This document shows positions 1-7,776 of a stretch of 64,000 nucleotides of DNA, one piece after another. The notes under the pieces were generated by a model. It made no database searches and had not been told where the DNA came from. It saw only the letters and a list, made by a program, of their open reading frames with translations. Made by a program: the position numbers and the translations under genes. This stretch comes from Treponema sp. OMZ 790. Lineage in GTDB: Bacteria; Spirochaetota; Spirochaetia; Treponematales; Treponemataceae. Position 1 is the stretch's first letter. Every line of letters starts with the position of its first letter. The stretch is from assembly GCF_024181285.1 (NCBI RefSeq), contig NZ_CP051201.1, forward strand, positions 310,001 through 374,000, in the 5' to 3' direction.

Positions 1-1
1 T

Positions 2-631
2 GATTTGGCTTTGAGCATAGGAGACGGCTATCCCGACTTAAAACTTTTTTCAGGTATTGAAGTTTTAAAAAATGCAAAAAAGAAGGGAGCTGTCTTTTTA
101 AAGCCCTATCCTCAGATGAAGCTTTTTGAAAGGATCGAAGCCTCAAAAGAGGTTGCCGAAATTATCGGAGTGGACACAGATGCTTATAACATAGTAACGA
201 TGAGGAACCTTGTTAACCTTGAAAAAAAGAACGCAAAAGATTTGGCTGCCTTAAAAAAATATGCAAAACTCCCCTTTGCAGTTAAGGGTGTTTTTACCGC
301 CTATGATATCGAAGTTATAAAGGAGCTGAAACCCGACATTGCTATAATTTCAAATCACGGAGGGCGTATTGAAACCGATAGAGGAAGTGTTGCGGCCTTT
401 GCCGATAAGCATTTAAAGGAAATAAAAAAATATACGGGAGAGGTTTGGGCAGACGGCGGCTTACGAAAAAGAGCAGATTTTATGGCTGCTTCATCTTTAG
501 GGATTGAAGAGGTTTTAATAGGCCGCCCCTGCATTACCGCCCTTCTTAGAGATAAGGAAAACGGTATAAAAAATTTTATCGATTCGATTTTAAGTGAAGA
601 TTTAAATCGAGAAGCCTCGCGGTCAAGTTAA
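2..631 (+). CDS. FMN-dependent alpha-hydroxy-acid dehydrogenase/oxidase, 3' part
   Basis: The reading frame is open to the left edge of the window, so the true start lies outside it and this is the C-terminal half or more of the protein. The visible part has the FMN and substrate-binding signature of the lactate oxidase/glycolate oxidase TIM barrel: a KGV strand near visible residue 94, SNHGGR at about 116-121 (its His is the catalytic base in the family), a DGGLR phosphate-binding loop near 150 and an IGRP segment near 172. The family oxidises 2-hydroxy acids to 2-oxo acids with FMN in the cytoplasm; the exact substrate cannot be read from this part. The stop is 6 nt before the next gene's TTG, so the two are probably co-transcribed. 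Confidence 0.85.
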   Translation, partial: DLALSIGDGYPDLKLFSGIEVLKNAKKKGAVFLKPYPQMKLFERIEASKEVAEIIGVDTDAYNIVTMRNLVNLEKKNAKDLAALKKYAKLPFAVKGVFTAYDIEVIKELKPDIAIISNHGGRIETDRGSVAAFADKHLKEIKKYTGEVWADGGLRKRADFMAASSLGIEEVLIGRPCITALLRDKENGIKNFIDSILSEDLNREASRSS

Positions 632-637
632 GGAGCT

Positions 638-1390
638 TTGAGAAAAGTAGTGAAAACCCGTTTAGACAGAATATTGGCCTTGAGCGGTCTCGGCTCCAGA
701 AACGATGTAAAAAAAATGATACGCAAAAAAAACTGCTGCGTGGACGGGGTGCGTATTGTTTCTCCTTCTTTTATTTTGGACACTGATATAAATAAAATCA
801 CAATAGACGGCGAACCTCTTGTGCTTAGAACAAATATTTATCTTATGTTTAATAAGCCTCAAGGCTGTGTAACTTCGACAAGCGATCCCGTGCATAAGAC
901 CGTAATGGATTATATAAAAGCTCCCTTTGACAAGATGAAGCTTTTCCCCATTGGGCGGCTTGATATAGATACTGAAGGTCTTTTGATTATTACCGATGAC
1001 GGGGAAATTACCCACAAGATTACTTCGCCCAAGTCGAGAACCGTAAAAACTTATTACCTCGAATTTAGCCGAGAGCCCTCCGCCGAGGAATTTAAAAATT
1101 ACTGCGAAGAATTTGAAAAGGGAATTGTTCTAAAAAACGGCTACAGATGTCTTCCCGCGAAATTTGAAAGATGTGAAAACAAAACTGGTTCTGCTAGAAG
1201 CGGATTTTTAATGCACATAACCGAGGGGAAATTTCATCAGGTAAAAAAAATGTGCTTAAGCGCAGGCAACGAACTTTGTTACCTTCGCCGCATTGCAGTC
1301 GGCTCAATCGTTTTGGATGAAAGTCTAAAAGGCGGAGAATACCGCGAACTTTCCGCCTGCGAAATAGACTCACTGAGAGATTATTTTTGA
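638..1390 (+). CDS. RsuA/RluB-family pseudouridine synthase
   Basis: Residues about 7-55 form an S4 RNA-binding domain (TRLDRILALSGLGSR) and the rest is the pseudouridine synthase fold. The family catalytic motif GRLDIDTEG is at about 106-114, its first Asp being the nucleophile. The family isomerises a uridine in 16S or 23S rRNA; RsuA, RluB, RluE and RluF cannot be told apart here. The start is uncertain: TTG 638 lies only 2 nt after the AAGGAG ribosome site (630-635), while an in-frame GTG at 650 lies 14 nt after it. The gene follows the FMN enzyme by 6 nt and converges on tyrS, with a weak AAAGCA/TGCTTT hairpin between them. Confidence 0.9.
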   Translation: MRKVVKTRLDRILALSGLGSRNDVKKMIRKKNCCVDGVRIVSPSFILDTDINKITIDGEPLVLRTNIYLMFNKPQGCVTSTSDPVHKTVMDYIKAPFDKMKLFPIGRLDIDTEGLLIITDDGEITHKITSPKSRTVKTYYLEFSREPSAEEFKNYCEEFEKGIVLKNGYRCLPAKFERCENKTGSARSGFLMHITEGKFHQVKKMCLSAGNELCYLRRIAVGSIVLDESLKGGEYRELSACEIDSLRDYF

Positions 1391-1416
1391 TGAGTTTTAA
1401 AGCATCTGCTTTTGCT

Positions 1417-2637
1417 TTAGCTGAAGATTACCCTCATAAAGCGTTTTTTGCCGGCGCGTAAAATCATCTCGCCGTCCTTGTCGAGCCTTTCTTTTTTTAT
1501 AAGGACCTTGATGTCGGATATCTTTTCTTCATTTATAAAAGCTCCTCCCTGCTCGACAAGGCGGCGGGCTTCGCTCTTGGTTGAGGCAAGTCCTGCTGCG
1601 GCAAAGAGGTCAAGAACTCCGATTCCTTCGTTTAACTTTGAAAGACTCAAATTCGCTGTGGGCATGGCGTCTTTATTTCCGCCGCCCGAAAAGGCTGCTC
1701 TTGCGCCTTCTAAGGCTTTTTCCGCTTCTTCTTTTCCGTGAATAAGAGCCGTAACTTCAAAGGCTAATCTTTCCTTAGCCTTGTTTATGTCTCCTGCACA
1801 AATAGTCTTTATTTCTTCTATCGGTAAGAAGGTAAAAAGAAGCATAAACTTTTCGGCATCGGCATCGGCCGTGTTTCTCCAATACTGGAAAAAGTCGTAT
1901 GGCGAAACAAGGGCGGGATCCAAGAAGAGGGCTCCCTTTTCGCTCTTTCCCATTTTTTGACCGTCGGCTCTTGTAACAAGGGGGAAGGTAAGGGCAAACA
2001 CTTCGCTTCCGCCTTTTCTGCGGATAAGGTCGCTTCCTGCAACCATGTTTCCCCACTGGTCATCTCCGCCTATTTGAAGTTCCACATTACGGGTTTGATT
2101 GAGCATTAAAAAGTCGTAGCTTTGCAAAAGCTGGTAGTTAAATTCCAAAAAAGAAAGCCCTGTTTCCATTCTTTTTTTGTAGGCTTCAAAACTAAGCATT
2201 TTGTTGACCGAAAAGTGAGAGCCTATATCGCGTAAAAAATCGATGTAGTTTAAATCGGCAAGCCAATCCTTATTGTTGACAAAACTCACGTTCTTAATAT
2301 CTTCTGCCAAAAATTTTTCAATTTGTTTTTGAATTGAAGCCGCATTTTTATCGAGTTCATCATAAGAAAGCATCTTGCGCATTTCGGTTTTTCCTGACGG
2401 GTCGCCTATGCGGGAAGTTCCTCCGCCGACTAAAATGACTCCCTTGTGCCCCTCACGGCATAAATGCTTTAAGGCAAAAATCGGAACCATATGTCCTATG
2501 TGTAAACTGGGCCCTGTCGGGTCTGTGCCTGTGTAAAAAGCGATTTGTTCCTTGTCCATTCTATTGGAAAGGGCTTCCAAATCGGTGCATTGCTGAAGGA
2601 AGCCCCTTTCTTGTAATATTTTTAATGCTTTATTCAT
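1417..2637 (-). CDS. tyrS: Tyrosyl-tRNA synthetase
   Basis: Class I aminoacyl-tRNA synthetase charging tRNA-Tyr, 406 aa from ATG 2637. The HIGH signature is HIGH at residues 46-49, the KMSKS loop is KMGKS near 230, and a C-terminal S4 RNA-binding domain occupies about 345-400, which is the normal bacterial TyrS layout. A TTG at 2652 would give a slightly longer protein, but it lies inside the -10 region of a very good promoter, so ATG 2637 is preferred. Neither start has a Shine-Dalgarno sequence, and the promoter geometry predicts a leaderless mRNA. The gene is monocistronic and converges with the pseudouridine synthase. Confidence 0.97.
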   Translation of the reverse strand: MNKALKILQERGFLQQCTDLEALSNRMDKEQIAFYTGTDPTGPSLHIGHMVPIFALKHLCREGHKGVILVGGGTSRIGDPSGKTEMRKMLSYDELDKNAASIQKQIEKFLAEDIKNVSFVNNKDWLADLNYIDFLRDIGSHFSVNKMLSFEAYKKRMETGLSFLEFNYQLLQSYDFLMLNQTRNVELQIGGDDQWGNMVAGSDLIRRKGGSEVFALTFPLVTRADGQKMGKSEKGALFLDPALVSPYDFFQYWRNTADADAEKFMLLFTFLPIEEIKTICAGDINKAKERLAFEVTALIHGKEEAEKALEGARAAFSGGGNKDAMPTANLSLSKLNEGIGVLDLFAAAGLASTKSEARRLVEQGGAFINEEKISDIKVLIKKERLDKDGEMILRAGKKRFMRVIFS

Positions 2638-2643
2638 GTTTTG

Positions 2644-2672
2644 ACTATACAATAATTTTCAGCTTGGGTCAA
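2644..2672 (-). promoter_or_regulatory. tyrS promoter, leaderless geometry
   Basis: On the minus strand TTGACC (2672-2667), a 17-bp spacer, then TATAGT (2649-2644). The ATG at 2637 begins 7 nt after the -10 box, so transcription should start at or within 1-2 nt of the start codon. No ribosome binding site fits between them. Confidence 0.8.
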
Positions 2673-2828
2673 CAGAGCAGGAATTTCAAATTATGATGAC
2701 TATATTTTTATAAATTTATCTAAAATGCTAAATTTGGAATTGCTTTTTACAAAAAAGGAGTTTATAATATATGCAGAGCTTACAATGATAAATAAGTTTA
2801 TGTAACCTCTAAAAAAAGGCAGGTAAAT

Positions 2829-3965
2829 ATGATGAATATGAAAAAAATAATATTTTTTGTTATTGGCTTTATTCTTATTACTATGGGATGTGCTACAAAT
2901 ATGAGTGGAAGACAAAGCTCTGTTCCTCATAGTATAGATTTTCAAAAAATAAAAAATATTTCAATTTTTACACAATTTTGTGATATTGAACTTATAGCCG
3001 ATAATACCCCTTCTGAAAATAATAATATTTCTCTTGAATATACGGTCAGCAATATAAAAGAAAAATATGTGAGTGTTACTATTGAGGATGATACACTTAT
3101 TTTTAAAGAAGAATCGTTTTTGACTTTTTTACCTCGTGCAAGATGGAATCCTCCGCTTATCAGTATTCGCATACCTAAAAATCATATACTGCAAACGCTT
3201 ACTATTGAAACTGAAAATACAAGCATGATCAAAAATCTTACGGCTGCAATATGTTTTTTTCGTGTAAAGAACGGAAAATTTCAAATTGAAGATAGTACTA
3301 TAACAGAAAAGGTTAAAATTCAAATGGAAAGCGGTTCCTTTGCAGTGCATAATTCTCATTTTGAAAACATTGATTTTAAAACTGATACCGGAAATATTTA
3401 TTTTCAAGGTGAAATGTATGGGAACAATATTATTCAAAGTAAGTCAGGGAACGTATCTATGAATCTTAATGCAGAAGCTTCTTTGTATGCTCTGTATTTT
3501 TTTCAAAATATAAATAACACACAAGAAATAAAACAAAATCGCAGCCAAGTAAAACATAATCTAGTTATAAAAGGAAATGCCGATAAGATTGATCTATCTT
3601 TTGCAAAGAAGAATCAAAGCATTAATCTACATAATGGTAAATCTGTTATCTGCAATAATATTGAATGTAAGAATTTCGGTATTCATGGTGAATACGGAAA
3701 CATTACCATGAGAAACTGTATTTTTGACAGTCCGGCTATTATTACCGATGGAAATATTTTGTTTGATGGTATCTTAAAAAATACGTGTACAATTGCATCC
3801 GATTTGGGATGGATAAAAATTAAAACTTCGGTATCGGAAAAACTTTTAAACCCTTCAGTCACAAGTAGTGTAGGGAAAGTAATAATTACCGGTTTTAATT
3901 CAAAAAATGCTTCGATTAAAAGCGGTATAGATTCTGTTTCAATTACCGATTCTATAATTGAATAG
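2829..3965 (+). CDS. Putative lipoprotein with DUF4097-like beta-solenoid repeats
   Basis: The N-terminus is a lipoprotein signal peptide: Lys-rich start, a hydrophobic stretch (IIFFVIGFILI) and the lipobox LITMGC near residues 17-22, predicting a lipid-anchored envelope protein. The mature part is a run of short beta-strand repeats with alternating NIT/VSI/LTI patterns (for example IKNISIFTQFCDIELIADN and later GNITMRNCIFDSPAIITDGNILF), resembling the DUF4097 putative-adhesin solenoid. No enzyme motif is visible. Three ATGs (2829, 2832, 2838) are possible; 2829 or 2832 fits the AGGCAGG ribosome site best. It stands alone between tyrS and lysS, and its function is unknown. Confidence 0.8.
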   Translation: MMNMKKIIFFVIGFILITMGCATNMSGRQSSVPHSIDFQKIKNISIFTQFCDIELIADNTPSENNNISLEYTVSNIKEKYVSVTIEDDTLIFKEESFLTFLPRARWNPPLISIRIPKNHILQTLTIETENTSMIKNLTAAICFFRVKNGKFQIEDSTITEKVKIQMESGSFAVHNSHFENIDFKTDTGNIYFQGEMYGNNIIQSKSGNVSMNLNAEASLYALYFFQNINNTQEIKQNRSQVKHNLVIKGNADKIDLSFAKKNQSINLHNGKSVICNNIECKNFGIHGEYGNITMRNCIFDSPAIITDGNILFDGILKNTCTIASDLGWIKIKTSVSEKLLNPSVTSSVGKVIITGFNSKNASIKSGIDSVSITDSIIE

Positions 3966-4019
3966 TAGATACTTTAGCTTTATCGTGTTTTATAATTAAA
4001 ATTTGTAAAAAAATTCAAC

Positions 4020-4048
4020 TTGACACCCTCTCTTTTTTCGGATAGAAT
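4020..4048 (+). promoter_or_regulatory. Promoter of the lysS leader
   Basis: TTGACA (4020-4025), exactly 17 bp, TAGAAT (4043-4048). The predicted start near 4055 gives a leader of about 180 nt that carries three hairpins before lysS. Confidence 0.8.
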
Positions 4049-4070
4049 ATCCTGTTTTTGTTTATTTTAA

Positions 4071-4164
4071 GGGCATCTCTAAAAACCTTGTTGGATTTTT
4101 AGAGATGCCCGACGAGTTTTTCATAAGTCCTTATGTATCAATGACTTATGAAAAACATCGCAAA
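4071..4164 (+). repeat. Two-hairpin repeat, copy A (lysS leader)
   Basis: Hairpin 1 is a perfect 15-bp stem, 4071-4085 with 4096-4110. After 2 nt comes CGAG and hairpin 2, a perfect 14-bp stem, 4116-4129 with 4143-4156, ending ATCGCAAA. The same frame with different stems recurs at 34815-34881 and 35115-35200, and the 3' half at 41014-41048. It lies in the transcribed leader of lysS. The T run of hairpin 2 follows hairpin 1 as in a terminator, but it is itself paired by the 3' arm. Confidence 0.8.
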
Positions 4165-4180
4165 TTAAATTTAAGGAACC

Positions 4181-4206
4181 CCTCTAAAAACTGATGTTTT
4201 TAGAGG
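4181..4206 (+). promoter_or_regulatory. Third hairpin in the lysS leader
   Basis: A perfect 11-bp stem (CCTCTAAAAAC 4181-4191 with 4196-4206) closed by a TGAT loop. It ends 17 nt before the lysS ribosome site. Its arms share CTCTAAAAA/TTTTTAGAG with hairpin 1 of the repeat upstream, so the two hairpins could exchange arms. Confidence 0.65.
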
Positions 4207-4235
4207 CTCTCTTAAATGTTTTTAAGGAAGAAATT

Positions 4236-5822
4236 ATGTCAAACGAAAAGAAATTATTGCATTGGGCAGATCAGACTGCCGAAAAAATCATAAGAGAGAG
4301 GGGTGATCTCGATGTTTACACTTGCGCATCCGGTATTACGCCTTCGGGAACAGTTCACGTAGGAAACTTCCGCGAAATTATTTCCGTAGATTTGGTTGTG
4401 AGAGCCTTGCGCTCCCGAGGAAAAAAGGTGCGCTTTATTTATTCTTGGGATGATTATGACGTATTCCGCAAGGTTCCTGCAAATATGCCTAAGCCTGAAG
4501 TTTTGGAAAAATATCTCCGCTATCCGATTACCATGGTTCCCGACACATTTGAGCGGGACGAAAACTACGCCCGCCACCACGAGCATGATGTAGAATCCGT
4601 ATTGCCGAGAGTCGGTATTCACCCCGAATATCTTTATCAGGCTGAACGCTATCAAAAGGGAATGTATGCCGAAGGGATGAAAAAAGCCTTGGACAATAGG
4701 GAAGATCTTAAAGAAATTTTGAACACCTACCGAGATGAGGCCCATAAGATTACCGAGGAGTACTGGCCCGTTTCGGTTTTTTGTACCGCCTGTAACAAGG
4801 ACACAACAAAGATAGAGTCCTGGGACAATGACTGGACCTTACGCTATTCTTGCGAATGCGGACATTGCGAAGACTTGGATTTGCGCAAGGCAAAGTCCGC
4901 AAAGCTGGGCTGGAGGGTTGACTGGCCGATGAGATGGGCCTTTGAGAGAACCGTCTTTGAGCCTGCCGGAAAGGACCATCACTCGCAAGGCGGCTCCTTT
5001 GATACGGCGAGCTTAGTTTCCACCCGCATTTATAACTGGCCTGCCCCTGTAAGTTTCCGCTATGACTTTATCGGCTTAAAGGGAGTGCCCGGAAAGATGG
5101 CCTCTTCCAAGGGAAAGGTTGTAAGCCTTGCCGAGGTGCTCGAAGTTTACCAGCCCGAAGTTGCCCGATATCTTTTTGCAGGCACAAGACCCAACACCGA
5201 ATTCGTTATCAGCTTTGACCTTGATGTAATTAAAATTTACGAGGACTACGACAAGACCGAGCGTATTGCATGGAAGGCCGAAAAGGCCAAAAACGATGCG
5301 GTCTTCGAAAAAGAATATAGAATCTATGAGCTTTCTCAAATAGACGGAATGCCTGAGTGTATTTCCTATCAAATTCCTTTTAGGCACTTGTGCAATCTTT
5401 TGCAAATAAATTCCGGAGATATAGATGCGGTAATAAACAGCCTTCCCGATGTAAAGCCCGCTCAGCTTGACAGGCTGAAGGCAAGAGCCGAATGTGCATG
5501 GAATTGGATTACGGACGGAGGAGCTCCCGAAGAGTTTAAGTTTGCTTTAAGGACTGACGGCTCAAAGGCTGATTTGAACGAGGCCGAAACAAAGGCGGTT
5601 AAAACGATAAGGGATTCCCTTTTACCTAAAATGGACGTGATGGATGAAAAGGCATTTTCGACAGCCCTCTATGATGCTGCAAAGGAGTGCGGCTTAGAAC
5701 CCAAGCAAATGTTTGTTGCCGTTTATCAAGCCCTTGTTTCAAAGGATCAGGGGCCTCGTCTAGCCGGCTTTATGAAAACCATCGGCAAGGAAAGGCTGGA
5801 GAAAATATTTAAAGATTATTAA
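4236..5822 (+). CDS. lysS: Class I lysyl-tRNA synthetase
   Basis: Archaeal/spirochaete-type LysRS of 528 aa that charges tRNA-Lys. The HIGH-type motif is HVGN (in ITPSGTVHVGN, near residue 40) and the KMSKS-type loop is KMASSKGK near 290. Cys pairs CTAC and CECGHC around residues 184-212 form a likely zinc site. Class I LysRS is unrelated to the class II enzyme of most bacteria and is typical of spirochaetes. The chosen start, ATG 4236, has AAGGAAG at 4224-4230; an upstream in-frame ATG at 4194 is part of the leader hairpin and is not used. A tRNA-Lys(UUU), its substrate, lies at 18670. Confidence 0.96.
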   Translation: MSNEKKLLHWADQTAEKIIRERGDLDVYTCASGITPSGTVHVGNFREIISVDLVVRALRSRGKKVRFIYSWDDYDVFRKVPANMPKPEVLEKYLRYPITMVPDTFERDENYARHHEHDVESVLPRVGIHPEYLYQAERYQKGMYAEGMKKALDNREDLKEILNTYRDEAHKITEEYWPVSVFCTACNKDTTKIESWDNDWTLRYSCECGHCEDLDLRKAKSAKLGWRVDWPMRWAFERTVFEPAGKDHHSQGGSFDTASLVSTRIYNWPAPVSFRYDFIGLKGVPGKMASSKGKVVSLAEVLEVYQPEVARYLFAGTRPNTEFVISFDLDVIKIYEDYDKTERIAWKAEKAKNDAVFEKEYRIYELSQIDGMPECISYQIPFRHLCNLLQINSGDIDAVINSLPDVKPAQLDRLKARAECAWNWITDGGAPEEFKFALRTDGSKADLNEAETKAVKTIRDSLLPKMDVMDEKAFSTALYDAAKECGLEPKQMFVAVYQALVSKDQGPRLAGFMKTIGKERLEKIFKDY

Positions 5823-5912
5823 AATTTTTATGGAGGCGCGATAAACAGATTGACGGTTACTAACTTTAATGCTAATAGAATTCATATAAATATATAATGG
5901 AAATCAAAGAAT

Positions 5913-7526
5913 ATGTCAATACTTAAATTAATACTATCGAAAAAAAAGGAATTATTGCTCATTACTTTTTTTATGATAATTGCGCAGCTGCTATCGCAGG
6001 GAATTCCGACGCTTATAAAATTTATATCCGACAATTTTATTGAAAGCTCGCCTGTAATAATTTTACTGCTTTCGGGGGGACTGATACTAGCCGGTTTTGT
6101 ACAGTATTTTTCTGATTATTTTGCCGATAAATATTACTGGAAATTTACAAACGGTATCGGATTGGAATTATTGCGGGGATTTTTAATGATAGTTTTAAAT
6201 AGCAGCAAACAAGTATTTTCTAACATGAACCCCGATGAATTATCTCGAATGGCAACAAGTGACATTCAACAACTCAAAGAAGCAATAATTAAACAGTATT
6301 TTATAGCAATCAGTACACTTATCAAAGTAATTACTTTATTGTCATTTGTTTTGCTTTTGGATTGCAAATTGGGAGCAATAACAATTCTATGGTATGTACT
6401 CTTTTATTTTATCAGTAAAAAACTTGTTGATAAGATCGCTAAGGATAGAACACGCGAAAGAACTAATTATACGGAAGTTATGGCTTTAGCAAAAGATGCA
6501 GTATACGGAAACTTTGATTTAAAATATTATGCGTCATATAACGGTTTTTTTAAACATTTGGAAAACATCAATAAAAGATATATTTCATCTCATATTTCTC
6601 TTATGCTGACCAGTTCTCAATCCCGTTATTTAAAATATATAGGAAATTTTACAAGCATTGCAATTATTATTTGTTACAAAACATTTATTTCAACCGATGT
6701 AAGTACGGGAACTGTATTGGCAATGTATATGTATTCAATGAATTATTCTGCTGTGTTTAACAGTATTTTAGCATTACGGACATATTCAAAAGACGTTAAA
6801 GCTTTAAAAGAACCCGTTGATAATTTTTTTAAAGCGGCAGAAGAAAAAGAAAATGAACATGCTGCGGTTTGTAAAAACATACAGACTATCAAACTCGATA
6901 ATATTACTGTTACGTATGATAGTAAAAACATCTTTACCGATTTTAGCTGCGAATTTAAAAAAGATTCCGTTTATATAATAAACGGTAAAAGCGGCGCGGG
7001 AAAAACGAGTTTAATCAATGCAATGCTTGGAGAAATAGATTATCAAGGCACAATCTTTTTTAATGACAACCCTTATGAAAATATCGATAAAAACTCATTA
7101 AGAAGCAGAATAGGAATTGTACGGCAAAATATCTATTTAATTAACGGAAGCGTTAAAGAAAATATTTTGCTGTTTAACGAAAATTATTCTACGGAAGAAA
7201 TTGAATATGCTGCAAAGGTTACGGGTATTAAAGATTTAACTCAACACATAGGCACAAGTGAAATCGATAAAGTTTCCGGCGGAGAAAGAAAACGGATTGC
7301 CTTAGCGCGTCTTATGCTCAATATAGATAATAAAGATGTAATTATTTTAGATGAAACATTTGCCAATTTAGACATACATGCTATTCAGTCAATTTTAACC
7401 GAAGTGCTTAACAAATCTAAAAACAAAATTGTAATTATCATTTCGCATGATGAAGCCGTACAAAGATTTTTAGGCGATAATACTAATGTAAATGTGCTAA
7501 ATATTGGAAATGGGAACAATTACTAA
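5913..7526 (+). CDS. ABC exporter half-transporter (permease-ATPase fusion)
   Basis: A 537-aa half-size exporter: about five or six membrane segments in residues 10-300, then a nucleotide-binding domain. Walker A is GKSGAGKTS near 355, the signature is VSGGERKR near 450, Walker B with catalytic Glu is VIILDET near 473, and the H-loop is in ISHDEA near 505. A TATAAT at 5893-5898 sits only 14 nt before the ATG and there is no clear ribosome site. It is notably more AT-rich and Asn/Ile/Lys-rich than lysS and the next ABC gene, which suggests a different origin. It may pair with the half-transporter at 7777, but a 250-bp gap with its own leader separates them. Substrate unknown. Confidence 0.9.
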   Translation: MSILKLILSKKKELLLITFFMIIAQLLSQGIPTLIKFISDNFIESSPVIILLLSGGLILAGFVQYFSDYFADKYYWKFTNGIGLELLRGFLMIVLNSSKQVFSNMNPDELSRMATSDIQQLKEAIIKQYFIAISTLIKVITLLSFVLLLDCKLGAITILWYVLFYFISKKLVDKIAKDRTRERTNYTEVMALAKDAVYGNFDLKYYASYNGFFKHLENINKRYISSHISLMLTSSQSRYLKYIGNFTSIAIIICYKTFISTDVSTGTVLAMYMYSMNYSAVFNSILALRTYSKDVKALKEPVDNFFKAAEEKENEHAAVCKNIQTIKLDNITVTYDSKNIFTDFSCEFKKDSVYIINGKSGAGKTSLINAMLGEIDYQGTIFFNDNPYENIDKNSLRSRIGIVRQNIYLINGSVKENILLFNENYSTEEIEYAAKVTGIKDLTQHIGTSEIDKVSGGERKRIALARLMLNIDNKDVIILDETFANLDIHAIQSILTEVLNKSKNKIVIIISHDEAVQRFLGDNTNVNVLNIGNGNNY

Positions 7527-7682
7527 TTAATTGTATTACAGCAACGAAATGGTAGAAGAAACTTACAGAGTTTAAATATGAAGAGTTATCTAAATAAAGA
7601 ATATGATTGAAAATCTTGATTTAATTGTAAAGGATTCTAAAAATGTTAATTTATGGAAGGGTTTCTAATACCCGCTTCAACG

Positions 7683-7765
7683 CTTACAAACGTGACTGAG
7701 CTCGTTTGTAAGTTAAGTGAATGTTCGGCAGGAATTCTGCCTCACTGTTTATCTGCCGAGTTTTT
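7683..7765 (+). promoter_or_regulatory. Structured leader of the second ABC exporter
   Basis: CTTACAAACG (7683-7692) pairs perfectly with 7703-7712. Downstream, TCGGCAG (7725-7731) can pair with CTGCC at 7737-7741 (short hairpin, 5-nt loop) or with CTGCCGA at 7753-7759. The second form is followed by GTTTTT and would be a terminator. The ribosome site GGAGG (7766-7770) follows at once. The alternative pairing resembles a transcription attenuator, with no known ligand class recognised. The rest of the gap 7527-7682 shows no gene. Confidence 0.5.
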
Positions 7766-7776
7766 GGAGGAACCTT

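Noticed and set aside
1775-2063. Two overlapping reading frames on the tyrS strand
   Set aside because: They are frame shadows of tyrS with unnatural composition and no ribosome sites.
4194-4235. Longer LysRS starting at ATG 4194
   Set aside because: That ATG is in the loop and arm of a hairpin; AAGGAAG fits ATG 4236.
4055-4235. T-box riboswitch before lysS
   Set aside because: No T-box sequence (TGGNACCGCG type) or specifier-loop layout is seen; the structure is a simple run of perfect hairpins.
7717-7776. Upstream in-frame start for the ABC exporter
   Set aside because: The 20 extra codons lie in the hairpins; GGAGG sits 6 nt before ATG 7777.
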